Shown here one piece after another: positions 17,164-25,664 of a stretch of 64,000 nt of DNA (its first letter is position 1; each line of letters opens with the position of its first letter). The stretch is from contig NZ_CALSAN010000004.1 in the NCBI RefSeq assembly GCF_943372915.1, forward strand, positions 144,282-208,281, in the 5' to 3' direction. This DNA comes from Ferrovibrio terrae_A. Lineage in GTDB: Bacteria > Pseudomonadota > Alphaproteobacteria > Ferrovibrionales > Ferrovibrionaceae. The notes under the pieces were generated by a model that saw only the letters and a list, made by a program, of their open reading frames with translations, did no database searches and had not been told where the DNA came from. Made by a program: the position numbers and the translations under genes.

Positions 17164-17610
17164 ATGTCGATCCGTTTTACAGCAATTGCCGCCGTACTGC
17201 TTCTTGGGGCTGCCGCCTGTGCGCCCCGGCAGGATTATCGTGGCATCACGATCGAGGAAGAAAAGGTCAACCTGGTCAAGGTCGGCGAGAGCAGTGAAGC
17301 GCAGGTCAATGCCCTGCTGGGTTCTCCCTCCACCATTTCGACTTTCCCCGACTGGGGCACGGTCTACTACTACATCTCCAGCCAGACAGATACGGTGGCC
17401 TTCCTGGCGCCAGAGCTGATCGACCAGCAGGTGCTTGCCATCGCCTTCGACAAGGATAGCAGGGTCAAGGAGATCAAGCGCTACGGCCTCAAGGACGGCA
17501 AACAGATTGCATTTGTCGATCGCGAGACGCCGACGCGTGGCAAGGAACTGACATTCCTTGAACAGCTGTTCGGCAATCTCGGCCGCTTCAACTCGACCGG
17601 CGCCAAGTAA
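17164..17610 (+). CDS. bamE: Outer membrane assembly lipoprotein BamE (SmpA/OmlA)
   Basis: BamE is a small lipoprotein of the outer-membrane beta-barrel assembly complex. The 148-residue precursor has a signal peptide ending at a lipobox-like LGAAAC, with Cys19 as the lipidation site. The domain shows VKVGESSEAQVNALLGSPS and TVYYYISS, then VLAIAFDKDSRVKEIKRYGLKDG. It is convergent with cobT, with only 11 bases between the stops. Confidence 0.92.
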   Translation: MSIRFTAIAAVLLLGAAACAPRQDYRGITIEEEKVNLVKVGESSEAQVNALLGSPSTISTFPDWGTVYYYISSQTDTVAFLAPELIDQQVLAIAFDKDSRVKEIKRYGLKDGKQIAFVDRETPTRGKELTFLEQLFGNLGRFNSTGAK

Positions 17611-17621
17611 CCAGCTCTCAT

Positions 17622-18641
17622 TTACGCGCGATTGCTGACACTCGCCTCGGCAAAGGTCGCCATGCCGGCATGGCAGGCGACGGCAGCCTTGAGCAGCCCC
17701 AGAGCAACCGCCGCCCCCGACCCCTCACCCAATCGCATGCCAAGATCAAGCAGCGGTTTCTGATTGAGCGCCTGCAGCAGGCGACGATGCCCCGGTTCGG
17801 CTGAAACATGCCCGGCCAGGCAATGGTCGAGGCCACCCGGCGCAAGCCTGGCCAGCACGGCTGCAGCAGCGCCGACAACAAAGCCATCCAGCAGCACGGG
17901 AATGCGGCGCTGACGCGCCGCCAGCAGCGCACCGAACAGCGCGGCAAGCTCACGACCACCGACCCGGCGCAAGGCCTCCAGCGGATCGGTCAGCGACGGG
18001 CCGTGGAATGACAAAGCCGCATCGACAGTGGCAAGTTTCGCCGCGAGCGCGGCGCCGGCCACACCGGTACCGGGCCCGACCCAGCTGGCTGCATCGCCGC
18101 CATACAGCGCAGCAGCGAGTGCCGCCGCCGCTGTCGTATTACCGATGCCCATCTCGCCCAGGATGACCAGATCGGCCTGGGCGGGAACGGCCGCCACGCC
18201 GCGATTGATCGCGTCAAGCCATGCGGCATCGTCCATCGCCGGAGCCGCCGTGAAATCGGCGGTGGGGTTCTCAAGATCGAGCGCCGTAACCGACAGTGCC
18301 GCGCCATGCAGTCTGGCCAATTGGTTGATCGCAGCGCCGCCACGCTCGAAATTCGCCACCATCTGAACCGTGACCTCGGCCGGATAGGCCGAGACCCCCC
18401 GTGCCGTCACGCCGTGATTACCGGCAAAGATCAGAATGCTGACCGCGTTTAGCTGGGGGATGGCGCGCCCCTGCCAGCCGGCAAGATGCTCGATGCAGCC
18501 TTCCAGTCGCGCCAACGCACCGGCCGGCTTGGTCAGCTCTGCATCACGTTTCCTTGCCGCCGCCATCGATGCCGAATCAACCGACGGCAACTGTGCCACC
18601 GCTGCGATAATCCCTGCCCTGTCCTGAAAACCACCGGTCAT
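17622..18641 (-). CDS. cobT: Nicotinate-nucleotide-dimethylbenzimidazole phosphoribosyltransferase CobT
   Basis: CobT activates the lower-ligand base of cobalamin as alpha-ribazole phosphate. The 339-residue protein has TKPAGALARLE (about residues 36-46), IFAGNHGV, the Gly-rich LGEMGIGNTTAAAAL block, WVGPGTG, and a C-terminal LDLGMRLGEGSGAAVAL with the catalytic Glu. It is divergent from cobS with 91 bases between the starts; together they cover two late steps of nucleotide-loop assembly. Confidence 0.95.
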   Translation of the reverse strand: MTGGFQDRAGIIAAVAQLPSVDSASMAAARKRDAELTKPAGALARLEGCIEHLAGWQGRAIPQLNAVSILIFAGNHGVTARGVSAYPAEVTVQMVANFERGGAAINQLARLHGAALSVTALDLENPTADFTAAPAMDDAAWLDAINRGVAAVPAQADLVILGEMGIGNTTAAAALAAALYGGDAASWVGPGTGVAGAALAAKLATVDAALSFHGPSLTDPLEALRRVGGRELAALFGALLAARQRRIPVLLDGFVVGAAAAVLARLAPGGLDHCLAGHVSAEPGHRRLLQALNQKPLLDLGMRLGEGSGAAVALGLLKAAVACHAGMATFAEASVSNRA

Positions 18642-18732
18642 GCTTCGATCACGCCTGCCAAGTTTCGCCCATGCTTCGCCTCAAGGCTGCCTGCGTGCTA
18701 TAAGCCAGGACAATCCCCGCCGCAACGCAGTC

Positions 18733-19584
18733 ATGACCGATAGCCCCCAGACCCAACAACCACGCCGCAGACACCGCTGGCTGAGCGACCTGCGTCTCGC
18801 CCTGATGCTGCTGACACGTCTGCCGCTGCCGGCGGGCCGCAGCGAGGCAGCACCTCCGTCTGGCGGTGTGGCACGCGCAGTCTGGATTTTCCCCCTGATC
18901 GGCGTGCTGGCCGGCCTCACTGGCGGTGGCGTCTTCATGATCGCCAGCAGCCTGGGGCTTGGCATATCGAGCGCCACCCTTCTGGCCATGGGCAGCCAGA
19001 TCCTGCTGACCGGTGCCCTGCACGAAGACGGCCTGGCCGACATGGCCGATGGTTTCGGTGGCGGTCGCAGCCGCGAGCGCAAGCTGGAGATCATGCGCGA
19101 CAGCCGGATCGGCACCTATGGCGTGATCGCACTGGTGCTGGCTCTCTGCCTGCGTTTCTCCGCCTTGCAGGAACTGGCCAGCAACCTGCTGCCGATCAGC
19201 GACGAGGTTGACGAGACGATCAGCCACAATGCCGCGATCACCGTGGCGCTGGTCGTATCTGGTACCCTGTCACGCGCCGCCATGGCCATGGCCTGGTATC
19301 TGTTGCCAGCAGCCCGCAGCGATGGCCTCGCCGCCAGCAGCGGCACGGTGCCGTTTGGCGCTGCCATGGCCGCGGTCCTGCTTGCCGTGGCCATAGCCAT
19401 TCTGCTGCTGCCGGGCCTGGGCTTTGTCATCGTCTGCGCGACGGTGGCCGTTCTGACCCTTGTGGTTGCCCTGATTGCCTACTGGCAGATTCGTGGCCAT
19501 ACTGGCGATGTGCTGGGCGCCACGCAGCAAGTGACCGAGATCGGCGCCCTGCTGGCGATCAGCATCACGACCCTGGTGGTCTGA
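18733..19584 (+). CDS. cobS: Adenosylcobinamide-GDP ribazoletransferase CobS
   Basis: CobS (283 residues) joins alpha-ribazole to adenosylcobinamide-GDP to finish cobalamin. It is a membrane protein. Visible blocks are LMLLTRLPLPAG near residues 20-31, the Asp-rich ALHEDGLADMADGFGGG and REIM-like LEIMRDSRIGTYGV, then hydrophobic segments to the end. The frame runs back to 18640, but the ATG at 18733 lies at the family start. Starting upstream would overlap cobT. Confidence 0.92.
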   Translation: MTDSPQTQQPRRRHRWLSDLRLALMLLTRLPLPAGRSEAAPPSGGVARAVWIFPLIGVLAGLTGGGVFMIASSLGLGISSATLLAMGSQILLTGALHEDGLADMADGFGGGRSRERKLEIMRDSRIGTYGVIALVLALCLRFSALQELASNLLPISDEVDETISHNAAITVALVVSGTLSRAAMAMAWYLLPAARSDGLAASSGTVPFGAAMAAVLLAVAIAILLLPGLGFVIVCATVAVLTLVVALIAYWQIRGHTGDVLGATQQVTEIGALLAISITTLVV

Positions 19585-19587
19585 CCT

Positions 19588-20106
19588 TTGCTGATCGAAT
19601 GCATCGGTGATCTGGCCCGCACTGCACCGGCGGAAGCAACACTACGCATGCTGCTAAGCCGCTACACGCTTGACCGCTTTCTATTGACCAGACATATCCG
19701 GATTGAACCGGATATCATTCCGCATAGTCACCCCATTCTGACTCTCAACACCGAATTCACAGATGAGCCAGATCGATACTTAGCCGGTTTTTTGCATGAA
19801 CAGATGCACTGGCATGTAAGTGGAAACGAAGCCGGCATGTACCGCGCGGTTGCCGATTTCATCGACCGCTATCCTGAAGTCCCCGTCGGTGGCGCAGAGA
19901 GTGCACATAACCGTTTCTCGGTCTATTTGCATTTTATTGTAAATTGGCTGGAGTTAGGCGCACTCGAAAGCTGCATTGGATCAACACGGACGCGAGAACT
20001 TCTCGCTACACAGCCTTACTATCGCTGGATCTACGCCACCTTACTGAAAGACGAGATCGAGATCGCAACCATCAATCGCAGACACGGCTTCGACTTGCCG
20101 AAATGA
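19588..20106 (+). CDS. Unrecognised small protein with an HEXXH motif
   Basis: I do not recognise this 172-residue protein. It carries HEQMHWH at residues 70-76, a zincin-type HEXXH followed by another His. A helix later has His107 and the acidic stretch WLELGALE, where a third ligand could lie. There is no signal peptide or membrane segment, so a cytoplasmic metalloprotein is possible. Base composition is less GC-rich than the neighbours, suggesting acquisition. It starts at TTG three bases after the cobS stop; an ATG at 19648 would remove 20 residues. Confidence 0.55.
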   Translation: MLIECIGDLARTAPAEATLRMLLSRYTLDRFLLTRHIRIEPDIIPHSHPILTLNTEFTDEPDRYLAGFLHEQMHWHVSGNEAGMYRAVADFIDRYPEVPVGGAESAHNRFSVYLHFIVNWLELGALESCIGSTRTRELLATQPYYRWIYATLLKDEIEIATINRRHGFDLPK

Positions 20107-20131
20107 AAAAGGGCCGGGTTTCCCCGGCCCT
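20106..20131 (-). terminator. Rho-independent terminator of hppA
   Basis: An 8-bp GC-rich stem (20111-20118 with 20123-20130) has a 4-base loop and is followed on the minus strand by TTTTT. It begins right at the stop codon of the convergent HEXXH gene. Confidence 0.85.
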
Positions 20132-20154
20132 CTCCATTCGTCGTGATGCTTCCC

Positions 20155-22239
20155 TTAGCCGTGCGCCAGGATGGCGAGCAGCAGAAGGGCAACGATGTTG
20201 GTGATCTTGATCAGCGGATTCACGGCCGGACCAGCCGTGTCCTTGTAGGGATCGCCGACCGTATCGCCGGTCACGGCAGCCTTATGGGCATCCGAGCCCT
20301 TGCCGCCGTGATGGCCTTCCTCGATGTACTTCTTGGCATTGTCCCACGCACCGCCGCCCGCCGTCATCGAGATGGCGACGAAGATGCCGGTGACGATCAC
20401 GCCCAGCAGCATGGCGCCGACAGCAGCAAAGGCTGCAGCCTGGCCAGCAATGACGTTGATGATGAAGTACAGCACGATCGGGCTGAGCACCGGCAGCAGG
20501 CTCGGAATGATCATTTCCTTGATCGCCGCCTTGGTCAGCAGGTCGACAGCCTTGGAATAATCAGGCTTCGCCGTGCCTTCCATGATGCCCGGGATTTCCT
20601 TGAACTGCCGCCGCACTTCCACGACGACCGAACCGGCCGCGCGGCCGACCGCCGTCATGCCCATGGCGCCAAACAGATACGGCAGCAAACCGCCGATCAG
20701 CAGGCCAACCACGACATACGGGTTGCTCAGGGAGAAATCGATCGTAACGCCCTTGAAGAAATACTTCAGATCCTCGGTGTAGCAGGCAAACAGCACCAGC
20801 GAGCCGAAGCCGGCCGAACCGATGGCATAGCCCTTGGTCACGGCCTTGGTGGTATTGCCGACCGCATCGAGGGCGTCGGTGGTCTTGCGCACATCCTTGG
20901 GCAGATCCGACATTTCGGCGATGCCGCCGGCATTGTCGGTGACCGGGCCATAGGCATCGAGCGCCACCACCATGCCGGCCAGCGCCAGCATGGTCGTCAC
21001 AGCAATGGCAATGCCGAACAGGCCTGCCAGCATGTAGGTGGAGATGATGCCGACCACGATGAACAGCGCCGGCAGCGCCGTTGCTTCCATCGAGACCGCG
21101 AGGCCCTGGATGACGTTGGTGCCGTGACCGGTGGTCGAGGCCTGCGCCACGCTGCGCACCGGGCGGTACTCCGTGCTGGTGTAATACTCGGTCGCCCAGA
21201 CGATGGCGGCCGTGACCAGCAGGCCGATGATGCCGCACCAGAACAGGCTTGTGCCCGTGAAGGTGGCGGTACCGGCGGTCATCTTAACGTTCATGCCCAG
21301 CATGTAATCGGTGATCGGCCACAGCGCGACCGCCGACAGGATGCCGGTGACAATCAGGCCCTTGTAGAGCGCGCCCATGATGTTCTGGCTCTTGCCAAGG
21401 CGCACGAAGTAGGTGCCGATCACCGAGGTGATGATGCAGGCGCCTGCAATCACCAGCGGATAGGCCATGACCTTTGCCATCAGTGCGGCATCGGTGGCGA
21501 AGTAGATAGACGCGAGCACCATGGTGGCGACGATGGTCACCGCATAGGTCTCGAACAGATCGGCGGCCATACCGGCGCAATCGCCGACATTGTCGCCCAC
21601 GTTATCGGCGATCACCGCCGGGTTGCGCGGATCATCTTCCGGGATCCCGGCTTCCACCTTGCCAACGAGGTCGGCGCCGACATCGGCGCCCTTGGTGAAG
21701 ATACCGCCGCCCAGACGGGCGAAGATCGAGATCAGCGACGAGCCGAAGCCGAGTGCCACCAAGGCATCGACCATTTCACGGATCGGCGCACCCATCTTGA
21801 GCAGCACGACGTAATAGATGGCCACGCCGAGCAGCGCGAGGCCGACCACCAGCATGCCGGTGACCGCACCAGACTTGAAGGCAATGCTCAGTGCATGCTC
21901 CATGCCCTTGCGCGCGCCTTCTGCCGTGCGCACGTTGGCGCGGACAGACACGTTCATGCCGATGTAGCCAGCAGCGCCGGAAAGCACGGCACCGATGATG
22001 AAGCCGATGGCGACTTTCAGGCCGAGCGTGAAGGCAAGAATGACCGCGACCACAAGGCCGACAACGCCGATGGTGCGATACTGGCGATTGAGATAGGCGG
22101 ACGCGCCTTCCTGAATGGCCGCAGCGATTTCCTGCATGCGCGCATTGCCGGCTGACTCAGCCAGCACCGAACGCGACGTCCAGATTCCGTATAACAGCGC
22201 CAACACGCCACAGGCGATGGCGAACCACAACTCCGTCAT
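20155..22239 (-). CDS. hppA: K+-independent membrane-bound proton-translocating pyrophosphatase
   Basis: HppA pumps protons while hydrolysing pyrophosphate. The 694-residue protein has about 16 membrane segments and the catalytic signatures GGGIFTKGADVGADLVGKVE, DNVGDNVGDCAGMAADLFETY, and near the C-terminus GDTVGDPYKDTAGPAVNPLIK. In GNTTKAVTKG the Lys (residue 465) at the subfamily-defining position marks the K+-independent type. It is a single gene with its own terminator. The 670-codon open frame opposite it is a shadow of its codon bias. Confidence 0.97.
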   Translation of the reverse strand: MTELWFAIACGVLALLYGIWTSRSVLAESAGNARMQEIAAAIQEGASAYLNRQYRTIGVVGLVVAVILAFTLGLKVAIGFIIGAVLSGAAGYIGMNVSVRANVRTAEGARKGMEHALSIAFKSGAVTGMLVVGLALLGVAIYYVVLLKMGAPIREMVDALVALGFGSSLISIFARLGGGIFTKGADVGADLVGKVEAGIPEDDPRNPAVIADNVGDNVGDCAGMAADLFETYAVTIVATMVLASIYFATDAALMAKVMAYPLVIAGACIITSVIGTYFVRLGKSQNIMGALYKGLIVTGILSAVALWPITDYMLGMNVKMTAGTATFTGTSLFWCGIIGLLVTAAIVWATEYYTSTEYRPVRSVAQASTTGHGTNVIQGLAVSMEATALPALFIVVGIISTYMLAGLFGIAIAVTTMLALAGMVVALDAYGPVTDNAGGIAEMSDLPKDVRKTTDALDAVGNTTKAVTKGYAIGSAGFGSLVLFACYTEDLKYFFKGVTIDFSLSNPYVVVGLLIGGLLPYLFGAMGMTAVGRAAGSVVVEVRRQFKEIPGIMEGTAKPDYSKAVDLLTKAAIKEMIIPSLLPVLSPIVLYFIINVIAGQAAAFAAVGAMLLGVIVTGIFVAISMTAGGGAWDNAKKYIEEGHHGGKGSDAHKAAVTGDTVGDPYKDTAGPAVNPLIKITNIVALLLLAILAHG

Positions 22240-22333
22240 GAGCGTTTCCCTTCGTTCCTCAGATTATTTAATCGAGACTTACCCGACCGGGCAGTGCGGC
22301 CCAGGCGGGGTACTGCGACTGCTACCATTATTG

Positions 22334-22354
22334 GCCCCAGACTCGGTCTGGGGC
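22334..22354. repeat. Perfect 9-bp inverted repeat between MFS gene and hppA
   Basis: GCCCCAGAC and GTCTGGGGC flank a 3-base loop in the 177-base gap. No T run follows on either strand, so termination is only one possibility. No second copy was noticed in the window. Confidence 0.5.
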
Positions 22355-22416
22355 AGGACGAGAGTCGTTATGCCAGAGATGCGCTTGCGGCGCAATATGG
22401 CTGATTTTTCCGCAGC

Positions 22417-23616
22417 TTATGCCGCAACAGCGGCCCGGCGCTTTTGCAGCATCAACCAGACGGCGGCCAGGCCGGCGATCAGGATGAACGGCAGGGCCGA
22501 AAGCGGCACGAAATCCCAGCCCCAGTGATACAGCAGTTTCCCCGAGCCCAGGGATGCCAGGGCGACCGTACCGAAGACCAGAAAGTCGTTCAGGGCCTGT
22601 GTCTTGTTGCGCTCCGATGGCCGATACACCTCGGTCAGCAACGATGTGCCGCCGATATACATGAAGTTCCAGCCGACCCCGAGGATCAGCAGGGAGGCCT
22701 GGAAATTGAGCACTGCGACGCCGTTCAGGGCCACGGCAATGCAAGCCAGGTTCAAGATCGCACCAACCACGATAATACGCAGGGCGCCAAAACGCGCGAT
22801 CAGGCTGCCGGTGAAAAAGCTGGGAAAGAACATGCCGAAGACATGCCATTGGATCACCGTGGCCGCATCGGCAAAGGGATGCTCGCAGATCTGCATGGCC
22901 AGAGGCGTGGCGGTCATCAGCAGGTTCATCACCCCATAGCCGAACATGCCCGCCATTGCGGCCACCACGAAGGCTGGCTGGCGCACAATTTCAGCCAGCG
23001 GGCGGCCTGGCTCGCGCAACTCGGCGACAGTGGGCCTGGGCAGCCGGATGGTGGTCAGAATCGCGAGCACCAGGACCGGCAGCGATGCCGCAACCAGATA
23101 GGAGCCCAGGAACAGGTAAGGCGAGAGGATTTCACGCGTATGCTTCGCGATTTCCGGGCCCGCAAAAGCCGAGACCAGTCCACCAACCATGACCCAGGAA
23201 ATCGCCCGGCTCTTCATTTCAGCCGGCACGACATCAGCAGCAGCAAAGCGGTAGAGCTGGGTAAACGCCACAGAAGCGCCAAACACGAAGGCGCCCAGGC
23301 AGAACAGCCAGAAATGCGCGAGATAGACGCCCAGGGCGGCAATTAGCGAGCCGCTGATACCGATCAGGCAGCCGATCATGAAACCGAACTGGCGCCCCAC
23401 CCATCGCATCAGCATTGAGGCCGGAATGGTGGCGAGCGCGGTGCCGCCGACCACGAAGGTGACCGGCAGCGTTGCCAGCGCCTTGTCTTCGACCAGCAGG
23501 AAGCCGACCAGGCCGCCGAGCGTGACCTGCAACGTGGTCGCGGAATTTGCCAATGCCATACAGGTGGCAAGAATGAACACGTTCCGCCTTGCGGCGGCCG
23601 GCGACTGCGTTGTCAT
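22417..23616 (-). CDS. Major facilitator superfamily transporter
   Basis: This 399-residue protein has about 12 hydrophobic segments in two halves. Between segments 2 and 3 it has the MFS-like MRWVGRQFGFMIG loop, and the central cytoplasmic loop is RLPRPTVAELREPGRPLAEIV. The substrate is not recognisable. Segment layout resembles drug- or sugar-efflux MFS proteins. It follows fliL with a 20-base gap, so the two may be co-transcribed, though no shared function is evident. Confidence 0.8.
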   Translation of the reverse strand: MTTQSPAAARRNVFILATCMALANSATTLQVTLGGLVGFLLVEDKALATLPVTFVVGGTALATIPASMLMRWVGRQFGFMIGCLIGISGSLIAALGVYLAHFWLFCLGAFVFGASVAFTQLYRFAAADVVPAEMKSRAISWVMVGGLVSAFAGPEIAKHTREILSPYLFLGSYLVAASLPVLVLAILTTIRLPRPTVAELREPGRPLAEIVRQPAFVVAAMAGMFGYGVMNLLMTATPLAMQICEHPFADAATVIQWHVFGMFFPSFFTGSLIARFGALRIIVVGAILNLACIAVALNGVAVLNFQASLLILGVGWNFMYIGGTSLLTEVYRPSERNKTQALNDFLVFGTVALASLGSGKLLYHWGWDFVPLSALPFILIAGLAAVWLMLQKRRAAVAA

Positions 23617-23636
23617 GGGAGACGGACCGATTCTAC

Positions 23637-24107
23637 TTATTTCAACTGGGCAATAATATTCAGAAGCAGAACCTGCGTCACTACACCTTTGCCAAGAACT
23701 TCTTCCGTCGGGCCGCGCAGACTGTCGCGCAGCGGATACAGATCCTTGCCGGTGAAGCGTGCCGGCACCTCGAGCGGCTTGCCCTTGAGCAGCTCGCGGA
23801 TATAGCGGTCCCGCAACAGATGCATCTTCTCGTTCACCATCGGCACATTGTCGGGTGGAACTTCGAGATGCAGGATCACCATCACTTCACGCGGCTTCTG
23901 CCCTTCCGGCACGACATAAACGCTGAAGGGTTCCAGCGGAATGAAGGCAGGTCGTTTGGCCGGTGCTTCAGGTGGCGGATCGGACGGATCGATCGCGGCT
24001 TCGTTCTGCGGCTTCGGGGCAAGCACCAGCAGGTACACCGCCGCCCCGCCACCAGCCAGCGACAGCAGCACGACCAGACCCAGAATGATCAGACCGACTT
24101 TACGCAA
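23637..24107 (-). CDS. fliL: FliL-family flagellar basal body-associated protein
   Basis: The 156-residue protein has an N-terminal membrane anchor (VGLIILGLVVLLSLAGGGAAVYLLVL), a Pro-rich linker, and the FliL domain from FIPLEPFSVYVV through VMVILHLEVP and LRDRYIREL to TQVLLLNIIAQLK. FliL strengthens the flagellar motor around the stators. It lies alone among metabolic genes, 26 kb from motAB. The likely start is TTG, preceded by GGAG at eight bases. It could be a FliL paralog rather than the main one. Confidence 0.75.
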   Translation of the reverse strand: MRKVGLIILGLVVLLSLAGGGAAVYLLVLAPKPQNEAAIDPSDPPPEAPAKRPAFIPLEPFSVYVVPEGQKPREVMVILHLEVPPDNVPMVNEKMHLLRDRYIRELLKGKPLEVPARFTGKDLYPLRDSLRGPTEEVLGKGVVTQVLLLNIIAQLK

Positions 24108-24166
24108 ATGCCAATCTCCACCGATTCCGCCCAGTACAGGTTCGCGCAGTGTAGTCCATTCCGGCC

Positions 24167-25162
24167 TTACGATCTGCCGAAATGCTGGAATCCGCCATGC
24201 TCCAAGGCCACCGGAGCGCCCGCCTTGTCCTGCAGGATCACGCCCTGCCCCGCCACCATCCGGCCAATCCGCGTGATGGCCAGACCGCTAGATTGCGACA
24301 GGGCTGCCAAGGCCGGCTGCTGCAGGGGGGACGCGGTGAACAATAACTCGTAATCATCCCCGCCACTGAGAACGGCCGATAAAAGCATTGGATCGTCCTG
24401 AACAGCCTGCCGCGTCGCCAACGACAGTGGCACGGCATCAGCCGTGATTATCGCTTGAAGACCCGATGCAGCGGCAATATGTCCCGCATCCTGTACCAGG
24501 CCATCCGAAACATCCATTGCGGCATGGGCGATCCCGCGCAATCCCTGACCGAAGGCCAGGCGTGGGGTCGGCAGATGCAGCCGGGAGTCGAAAAACATCA
24601 TGGCTGCAGATGAAAACAGCCGGTGATTCAGCTTGGTTTCAAGCCCAAGCGCGGCATCGCCGATACTGCCGGTCACATACAGATCGTCGCCGGCCTGTGC
24701 AGCTGAACGGCGCAGCATGGTGCCAGATGGCAGGCTGCCAAAGGCCGTGACGCCAAGCGTCAGCCCGGATGGAACGCGCACCGTATCGCCGCCGTATAGC
24801 GGAAAACCGAAGGCCGTTTGATCCTGCTGCAGCCCGCTGCAAAACCGCTGCAGCCAGTCCTCATCCGGCACCGCCGGCAGACCCAGGATCAGCTGGTAGC
24901 CGATGGGCCTGGCGCCCTTGGCGGCGAGATCGGACAGGTTTACCCGCAGCAGCTTGCGGGCAATGCGCTCCGGTCCGTCCTTGGCCAGGAAATGCACGCT
25001 CTCGATCATGGCATCGGTGGTGACCACCAGATCGTCGCCAGGCGGCACCGGAATGACAGCCGCATCATCTGCCAGATTGAACGCGCCTGGCGCAGCAGCA
25101 GACAGGGGCGCGAGATACCGCGCGATCAGGTCGAACTCGCCGAGGCCCGTCTGCCCGGGCAT
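24167..25162 (-). CDS. thiL: Thiamine-monophosphate kinase ThiL
   Basis: ThiL phosphorylates thiamine monophosphate to the active cofactor thiamine diphosphate. The 331-residue protein begins GLGEFDLIARYL, with NLADDAAVIPV and DLVVTTDAMIESVHF for metal and nucleotide binding. It continues through SDLAAKGARPIG and MDVSDGLVQDAGHI, all standard. The frame opens upstream to 25213, but the ATG at 25162 follows the nusB stop by seven bases and fits the family start. It closes the rib-nusB-thiL run. Confidence 0.95.
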   Translation of the reverse strand: MPGQTGLGEFDLIARYLAPLSAAAPGAFNLADDAAVIPVPPGDDLVVTTDAMIESVHFLAKDGPERIARKLLRVNLSDLAAKGARPIGYQLILGLPAVPDEDWLQRFCSGLQQDQTAFGFPLYGGDTVRVPSGLTLGVTAFGSLPSGTMLRRSAAQAGDDLYVTGSIGDAALGLETKLNHRLFSSAAMMFFDSRLHLPTPRLAFGQGLRGIAHAAMDVSDGLVQDAGHIAAASGLQAIITADAVPLSLATRQAVQDDPMLLSAVLSGGDDYELLFTASPLQQPALAALSQSSGLAITRIGRMVAGQGVILQDKAGAPVALEHGGFQHFGRS

Positions 25163-25169
25163 GGCAGCC

Positions 25170-25664
25170 TCAGGCCGCGAATTCGCCGGGGCGCAGCTTG
25201 CGCGCCACCGCATCGATCACACCATTGGCCAGCTTGATTTCGCGCGGGCCAAAAAAAGCACGGATGATACCGAGATATTCGTCAATGACCGTGGTGGCCG
25301 GCACATCGATGCGGGCAATGATTTCATATGCAGAGCAGCGCAGTGCATAGCGCAGGATCGCTTCCATGCGATCAAGCGCATCGACACGCGGCATGGCATC
25401 CTTTATGACACGGTCGATCTCGGCCTGCTGCCGCGCTACGCCCCGCACGATCTCGGCAAACCAGTCGGCATCCGCCTCACGCATCTGCACACCCTCGATT
25501 TCCTCGGACTGCCGATGGGTGCGGAAATCGGCAATCACCGCTTCGGGATTGCCGCCGCCAAACTCGATTTCGTAGAGGGCCTGCACCGCGAACAGGCGCG
25601 CGACCGACCGCCGTCCGGCTGGTCGATCATTGCGTGTTCCCCGGCGCTGCCCTCCCTCACTCAT
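25170..25664 (-). CDS. nusB: Transcription antitermination factor NusB
   Basis: NusB (164 residues) binds boxA RNA with NusE in rRNA antitermination. The N-terminal basic segment is followed by SVARLFAVQALYEIEF. The C-terminal half has ILRYALRCSAYEIIARIDVPATTVIDEYLGIIRAFFGPREIKLANGVIDAVARKLR, the usual pattern. Its ATG overlaps the ribH stop by four bases. Linkage ribH-nusB-thiL is conserved widely. Confidence 0.94.
   Translation of the reverse strand: MSEGGQRRGTRNDRPAGRRSVARLFAVQALYEIEFGGGNPEAVIADFRTHRQSEEIEGVQMREADADWFAEIVRGVARQQAEIDRVIKDAMPRVDALDRMEAILRYALRCSAYEIIARIDVPATTVIDEYLGIIRAFFGPREIKLANGVIDAVARKLRPGEFAA

Noticed and set aside
18642..18732. Possible cobalamin riboswitch between cobT and cobS
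   Set aside because: The 91-base gap is too short and no B12 box was seen.
20143..22155. Open frame of 670 codons on + opposite hppA
   Set aside because: It is antisense to a full, well-matched pyrophosphatase. The translation is rich in His, Asp and Arg, typical of reverse-strand reading in GC-rich coding DNA, and has no family signature.
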